Shown here: positions 58,587 through 64,000 of the stretch, one piece after another
How the letters are laid out: the number at the start of each line of letters is the position of its first letter
How positions within the stretch are numbered: position 1 is the first letter of the stretch
NCBI GenBank assembly: GCA_037954235.1
Contig: JBBMOA010000017.1
Coordinates: forward strand, 19,674,527-19,738,526
From: Aulostomus chinensis
Taxonomy: Eukaryota > Chordata > Actinopteri > Syngnathiformes > Aulostomidae
Direction: 5' to 3'
DNA length: 64,000 nt
Translations under genes and position numbers: made by a program
Notes under the pieces: model-generated
What the model was told of the DNA's origin: nothing
The model's input: only the letters and a program-made list of their open reading frames with translations
The model's database searches: none

Positions 58587-60802
58587 ATGGCGTCTCCAAA
58601 TGGAGGTAAATTCTAATTCCTTACCTTACTACGCTGTGTATAAATTCACAATTTGGCATTATTAAGGACACTAAGACGGTAACTATTTTTGTTCTCTCTT
58701 ATTCGAGAACCCAAAAAGGCCAGAACACACACGGTATTTGTGTGTTTTTACTGTTCGGAGATGTTTCCCTCCCCTTGGCTAAATGCTTCTGTGACAAACA
58801 GCTGAAACTGGCTGCTGCTAGCTGTAAACACACTATCTGTTCGTGACACATGTAAGACAGTTATTGTGGTGTGTATCTTTATTGTTAATGGACGTCTTTG
58901 CTGGCGTTTCCGTACTGTTATTCCCGCAGAGTGTATTGTAGGGGTTGCAACAGCTATTTTAGAGCAGTAAACTCATTGCTACGCTCAAGGTAGAGGAGAT
59001 AATATGAGCTATGAGTCATGGTGCCTTATTGTCTTGAAAGTAATCATTAGAAGATGCGTTTACTGTCGAATTAAGATACTGGGTAACAATAAAACCCAGG
59101 TAAGCTGCGGCGTTAAAATGCTGCCCAGTTGGTACAAAAGGTCCCAAAGTGTGCTAAGACAATATCCTACGTACTTTTACACCTCCAGCAACAGCCGGAA
59201 TTGTTTGTACGAGGCAGGAGATGATTATACGTAGTTTACTGGTCTGTGTGCAGTAGCAGTTATAATAAATACTTGGTATTTTGTTGTAGAAATACTTCAT
59301 TGTGTACTGTAATGTTTGACAGAATTTAAAGAGAAAAAAATAACTAAATACCACATTAAATCCCTTTTTAAGGATTTAATGTGGTATTTATGTACTATGT
59401 ATGGATGTGCCAGTAGTTTTTGTTTTTTATCTGTTACTGCTGGAGGCAAGAGTGTCAGGCTTCTTTATGAAGTCCATTCTCACACTAGGACCAGGGGGGT
59501 GTCTCTGGAATACTGGACCGGGATCAGCTCCAACATTTGTCACATACTGTGCTTGTAGAACCACCTCTTGAAATCGTGTTAGCAAAGAAAAAGTTTACAC
59601 TTTAACCAAAGAATGGGAAAACAATTTTCAGTGAAACAAACTTGTGCTCAAAAATTCAGCTGTAGCAACATGATGAAAAACACAATACAAAGGTTATTAG
59701 TCTTTGTTATTGATTCAACATTTGATTTATTTTCAAAATGCCAAATTCAAGGAATTTCTATTCATTTTGATCATATATGGAAGTGGTGGCATGTATTTTT
59801 CCATTAATTAAAATTGCATCCATATTAACATTCACATACGTGATATAGGACATTTAAATAGGAAATCAAATGATGACTGATGATGTTAAATAAATGTCAT
59901 TCATCCAAAATGATATCACTCTTGTGATGCTGCTCAAAATACATTTTTAAAAGAATGCGCTTACCCTTAGACTTTTTTTGGACAAGACTTTAGTGTCTTA
60001 TTAGCAAGGGCCATCACAAAAATCACTTTGTGTAGAAACACTGGCATCTAGGATCACCAATTCTCTTCAACTGTCACCAGCTCTTTATTTACAAAAACAA
60101 GTATATACATATTCACAGAGAAATAACACACTTGCATTCTTTTTGTATTTTGTTAGGTGATGACTTTGAGTCTTCTTTGCTGAGTTTTGAGAAGCTGGAC
60201 CGAGCGTCACCTGATCTGTGGCCAGAACAATGTAAGTGTGCACTTTTTGGTCTGTCGTTGCCGTGGATTTTTGTTTCATTTTGTTGCCATAACCTTAATG
60301 AACATTTAATCTTTCACACAGTACCTGGGGTTGCAGAATTTGCTGCGTCTTGTAAAAATGTGAGTTATATTCTCTGTGGCATACTTTGATTTACTAATTG
60401 GAGGTTTAAAGTCACTGTAATCACAAGTCTGAGCTATAAATCTTTTCACGGGCCATCTAGTGACACCTTTATTGTTTCTGACACGACAGCCCATCACAAA
60501 TTCCCCCCCCAAGTGGATGGCTGAGCTAGAGAGTGAAGACATTGAAATGTTGAAAGGTAATGTACAAAACGGTGAAAAACATTGTGTACCTGCAACAGAT
60601 TGGAGAGAATTTTGAAAGAAACAGCCTTATTAAAGTGTAATCCTGTCAGAAAAGATTACATTTTGCTGAAAGTGGTTTGATGTAGCTGAAAGGTTTGATG
60701 GCGTGTCCTGTTTTGCAGAGCTGGGTAGTCTGACGACAGCCAACCTGATGGAGAAGGTCAAAGGACTTCAGAACCTTGCTTACCAGCTGGGCTTGGAGGA
60801 GT
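58587..60802 (+). CDS. lin52: LIN52, DREAM/MuvB core subunit, exons 1-5 (3'-partial)
   Basis: LIN52 bridges the MuvB core to p130/p107 in the DREAM repressor. Exons are 58587-58605, 60157-60231, 60322-60359, 60490-60556 and 60719-60802. The peptide starts MASPNGGDDFESSLLSFEK and includes DRASPDLWPEQLPGVAEFAA and TTANLMEKVKGLQNLAYQLG. It is nearly identical to human LIN52 from residue 13 onward. The LxSxExL pocket-protein motif (residues 14-20) and the serine equivalent to the DYRK1A target S28 (Ser24 here, RASPD) are present. Exon 5 ends in phase 1 at LEE. The last exon, about 18 residues in human, is not seen before 64000, so the gene should continue beyond the window. Confidence 0.92.
58606..60156. 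other. lin52 intron 1
   Basis: 1.55 kb, AT-rich. The 19-bp inverted repeat at 59345-59390 is the only structured element seen. Confidence 0.6.
59345..59390. repeat. Perfect 19-bp inverted repeat (hairpin)
   Basis: Left arm TAAATACCACATTAAATCC (59345-59363), 8-nt loop, and right arm the exact reverse complement (59372-59390), in lin52 intron 1. The stem is AT-rich with no mismatches. Confidence 0.92.
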
Positions 60803-63800
60803 GTGAGTACAATTTAGAGCACAATGTAATACACTGGGGGAAAGGCAGTAATTAGAAAGCACATGTGTTAACCATAAAATATTGGGATTCAAAATATTAG
60901 ACGTTTGTAAGTATCCAATATGCTAATTTTAGTTTAATATGATATTTTAGTCATACTGAAAAACACATGTAAACATAGTGAATCTGAAAAAGTAGCGTTC
61001 TCTCATTTCCATCCTATTTGGAAACGCCTGGACATCATGTATTTATAGTGATTTCCTCATCATTGACAATGAGCAACTTGAGTAAAACTGGGCCAAATTA
61101 AATACCAGCCATCTGACTGATACTGTGTCTTTGAAAATCAATACTGTATACATAAAATAAACAAAGAAACTGCAAAACATGTACTTGGCTTGAAGCTAAT
61201 GCTGCCCCTGGCCAACGAGAACGAACAAAAAACTCTTCATAAAAGTCTGTTTACAAAGTCGTGTATCATCTGGTATAATCTACGTCTCCTTCCAGCTGTA
61301 CGCTCAGTAATTCTTTGAGTTGTGCGAAAAAACTTGAAGTTCAATTTAACTCTGATGTTTATGACCAAAGGTATGTAGGAGGGTTGGTTTCCCTTCAAAA
61401 ATCAAGATGACATGAAAAATATGATGTGTGAGCAGCATCATGTTAACATGAAAGTACAAACAACATCCAGTAATGCTGCTTAGTCACAAATACAGTGCTG
61501 ATTCTCATCTTTTTGCACCTCAGTTAAACTGAGGGTTCATCTGAGCCTCTGTAAGGTTATCCTCAGTTGACCACTAGATGGTGCTCATAGCCTTCCCAGG
61601 TGTTTGCATCTGCTTTCTGTAATAGTAAAACCCACACTTTGTTTTACTGCTTTTACATTTTTAATGAAAAAAGGCCAAGTGAAAGTAGTTTTCTATATTT
61701 TGTGTATTCAGAAACCGAATATGCAGGCATGAGTTTTGCTATTTGGAACCAGCCCTGCATTCCTGACAAACAACAAATTGACCTTGAGGCCTCAAAATAT
61801 TGGATTGAGGTCAATCTTGTTAAATTGGAAAAGGTAAGAAACAAGGGCATGCCCGCAGGAGCCCGTATAGCAAGTGCTCACGCATTTGATGGACGCAAAA
61901 TCTAGTTTTTAATCCATTCCCCTCTTACTACCTCATTGTTATAATCCTTGCTGAGTGTGGATTAGAGAGATGTAGCTAAGTGCTTATATTTTCCTAAGAG
62001 AAAACGGGTATTTATATTTCCGCTGAAAAAGCATACAAGTGATGAAGAATTGTGGTGTCTAATACCCTCGTACCTCCATGGACTACAGTGATATACACAT
62101 GTTTTTTTTTCCCCAAGTCAGTTAAATGTGACCAACTTGCCTACATATTACCAGTAGAAATGTTGCACTTTCTGCAGCCTGGACTTCGTTTGGCTTGTAA
62201 TGAGCTCAGTTTGTCATATATTCAGCAAAGACTGTACGAATCCAAGTTAAACAATTTGCAAAGATTTACATAATTTTAAAGTTGCGTCAATGAAAACTCA
62301 CTCATTGTCGGAGGAGATCACCTTTGAGGAAATTTTAAAGATTTACATCAATGATGCAATGCACAAACATTCCAATGCAGGAATTGTGAAAGTCTAGAGA
62401 GGCGTAGAAGCATATTAACAGGTTAAAGAAAGCATCAGTAGATGATGAAGCGTTTATTGATTATTAACGTACGCCACAAGTGTCTAATCTCTCAGACTTC
62501 TCCAAAGCCAAAGGAGCGTGTAATCTGGCTGCTATGAAGACGTTAGCTGTCATAGGTGGAGGACAGCAGGATTTGCAATCTTGTCATGTAGCTCGGCATG
62601 ACGGGACACAATGATGGTTATTATTGGTGTCAGAGCAGCCCTGTAATGGGTGCCTGTTTAATGCTCTCTGGTTTAATTTTCTCCTTTTCCCGGCTGTCAA
62701 GAGAGGCCTTGTAAATCTCAGCTACTTTTTCATCATGTTTGTGCACTCTTCAGGACCCGTAAACGAGACTCCGTCGAGGCGCGACAGAGTGAGGGCAGGG
62801 GACAGGATTTACTGCCCCTCCCCCCATCGACATGTGGACCATTAAAGACGAAGCTGGTTAATAGGAAGAGCACAATCAGGCGGTGAACACTCACCCGCTC
62901 CACTGCAGTAAGAAAGGGCACCTGAACCAGTGCACAATCATTCCCCTCTCCCTTGATACCCCTCAGCAGCACCAGTGTTGCACTTTTGTGCACACCGCTG
63001 TGGGCTCACGTTGGGACATTTGCGTTAACATGGATGTGATGGGAGGATTTGACACGCCCTTTATACCCCCACACCCCCATCCCACCCAACTTCCTCCCAC
63101 CTACGCTCCCAACAATGACGCTGGCCTGGTCTATTCCCAGTGGGTCTTGACGCGTGCCTCTTCCTCAGGCCCCAGCTGTTCCCCCGCCCTGTGATGAATG
63201 CCTCTGTCGTGGGCTGCTGAGTGTGGGCATCAAGCCCCAAGTCTCTGGGGACAGCTGAGGACTGATAAGTGCTGTTATTGGAGGTAATTGAAAGCTGAGT
63301 GTTCCTCTGGGATGCAGCGACTGGTACCATTGCTGAGGTGTTGATGGTGCTCTATCCTACTTGTGGGCTCAATGCTACAATTAGACTTGTGAGCAGGAAG
63401 GGCCTCCACTGGAGGCTCCACTCACTTTGATTTGTCTCCGGTGTTGTGTGTATTTTGAACGATCTTCAGTTGCAGTTACACCAATGACAAAGAATATTGA
63501 TGATTTGTCTCACAGCTTGACTAAGGAGCTCGTAGAGCTGAGTAAGATTTTGGATTGAATGCATTCACTTACCACCTTATTACCACTGCAAAGCTGGAGG
63601 TTATATCAAAAACTAAGTGGCTGGTCTTCATTCATCTTGTTGGAGGGGTGGAACATGGGCCAGGGAAGTTATACCATTATTTTTTAGGCAGATCCAGAAA
63701 TTTTATTTCAATGCCTATAACTTAAGTGCATTTTTATTCAATAATTTCTTTGGAAATACTCCACAGACTTTGATGAAAAAGGCACGTTTTAGCATATTTC

Positions 63801-64000
63801 TAATCCTCGTGGAATAATTTCCTGACATATGGCTTCAGTTGCGGATTTTCATGTAATAGAAAAGTAAGCTGCTGGCTGGCTTGGCAGAGGTCTGCCCTCT
63901 CAGAGCTTTTGAGAGTGTGACGATATTTTTTTAGGGCTGCGCTTTCAAGATACATTCATGCACAAAAAGCTCTTATTTGTGACAAAGATAAGAAATCAGT
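60803..64000. other. lin52 intron 5 (incomplete)
   Basis: The expected last lin52 exon was not found. The segment contains an unassigned exon-like unit (61712-61833), a CTCF-like CCACTAGATGG (61571-61581) and a less AT-rich, possibly conserved, stretch around 62450-63250. Confidence 0.5.

Noticed and set aside
61600..64000. Last lin52 exon (short Lys-rich end expected)
   Set aside because: Searched by eye for the conserved continuation after LEE-S; no matching frame with an acceptor was found, so it is taken to lie outside the window.

Overview
The window is nuclear DNA from a vertebrate, most likely a ray-finned (teleost) fish. The evidence is split genes with GT-AG introns and phase-1 EGF exons, long (GT)n microsatellites, SINE-like and other dispersed repeats of the kind common in teleosts, and a gene set (ltbp2, pomt2, lin52) whose human counterparts all lie on chromosome 14q24. 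There is no bacterial, viral or CRISPR content. Three protein-coding genes are supported, all on the + strand.

Positions 819-46703 hold 35 coding exons of a latent TGF-beta-binding protein, called ltbp2; its 5' end lies upstream of the window. In order they encode a heparin/proline-type linker, the hybrid (8-Cys) domain, one EGF, TB1, a Pro-rich linker that includes a 20-nt microexon, an unbroken array of 18 EGF-like modules, TB2, two EGFs, TB3, a Tyr/Pro/acidic linker and two terminal EGFs. Signature matches to mammalian LTBP2 (VCGTWxCEN, HDxHMDICW, the FEGLxAEECGILNGCENGR block) separate it from LTBP1, LTBP3 and LTBP4. A roughly 2-kb 3' UTR follows.

Positions 50502-57218 encode a complete 21-exon pomt2 (protein O-mannosyltransferase 2, 759 codons to the last residue from the chosen start). 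Positions 58587-60802 hold the first five exons of lin52 (DREAM/MuvB subunit). Its last short exon is not visible, so the gene should continue past 64000.

The three products act separately: extracellular microfibril matrix, ER O-mannosylation of alpha-dystroglycan, and nuclear cell-cycle gene repression. I see no operon-like or functional system linking them. The unusual items are a lengthened EGF array with six consecutive C-x-x-C-type modules, a TB2 domain of LTBP1-like length in an ltbp2 gene, a frame-neutral microexon pair, a SINE with preserved target-site duplications, a 243-bp-period tandem duplication, a perfect 19-bp hairpin, a well-formed unassigned exon candidate in the lin52 terminal intron, and several CTCF-like motifs. 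No clearly new biological system is visible. Comparisons with human proteins come from memory of those families, not from a search.
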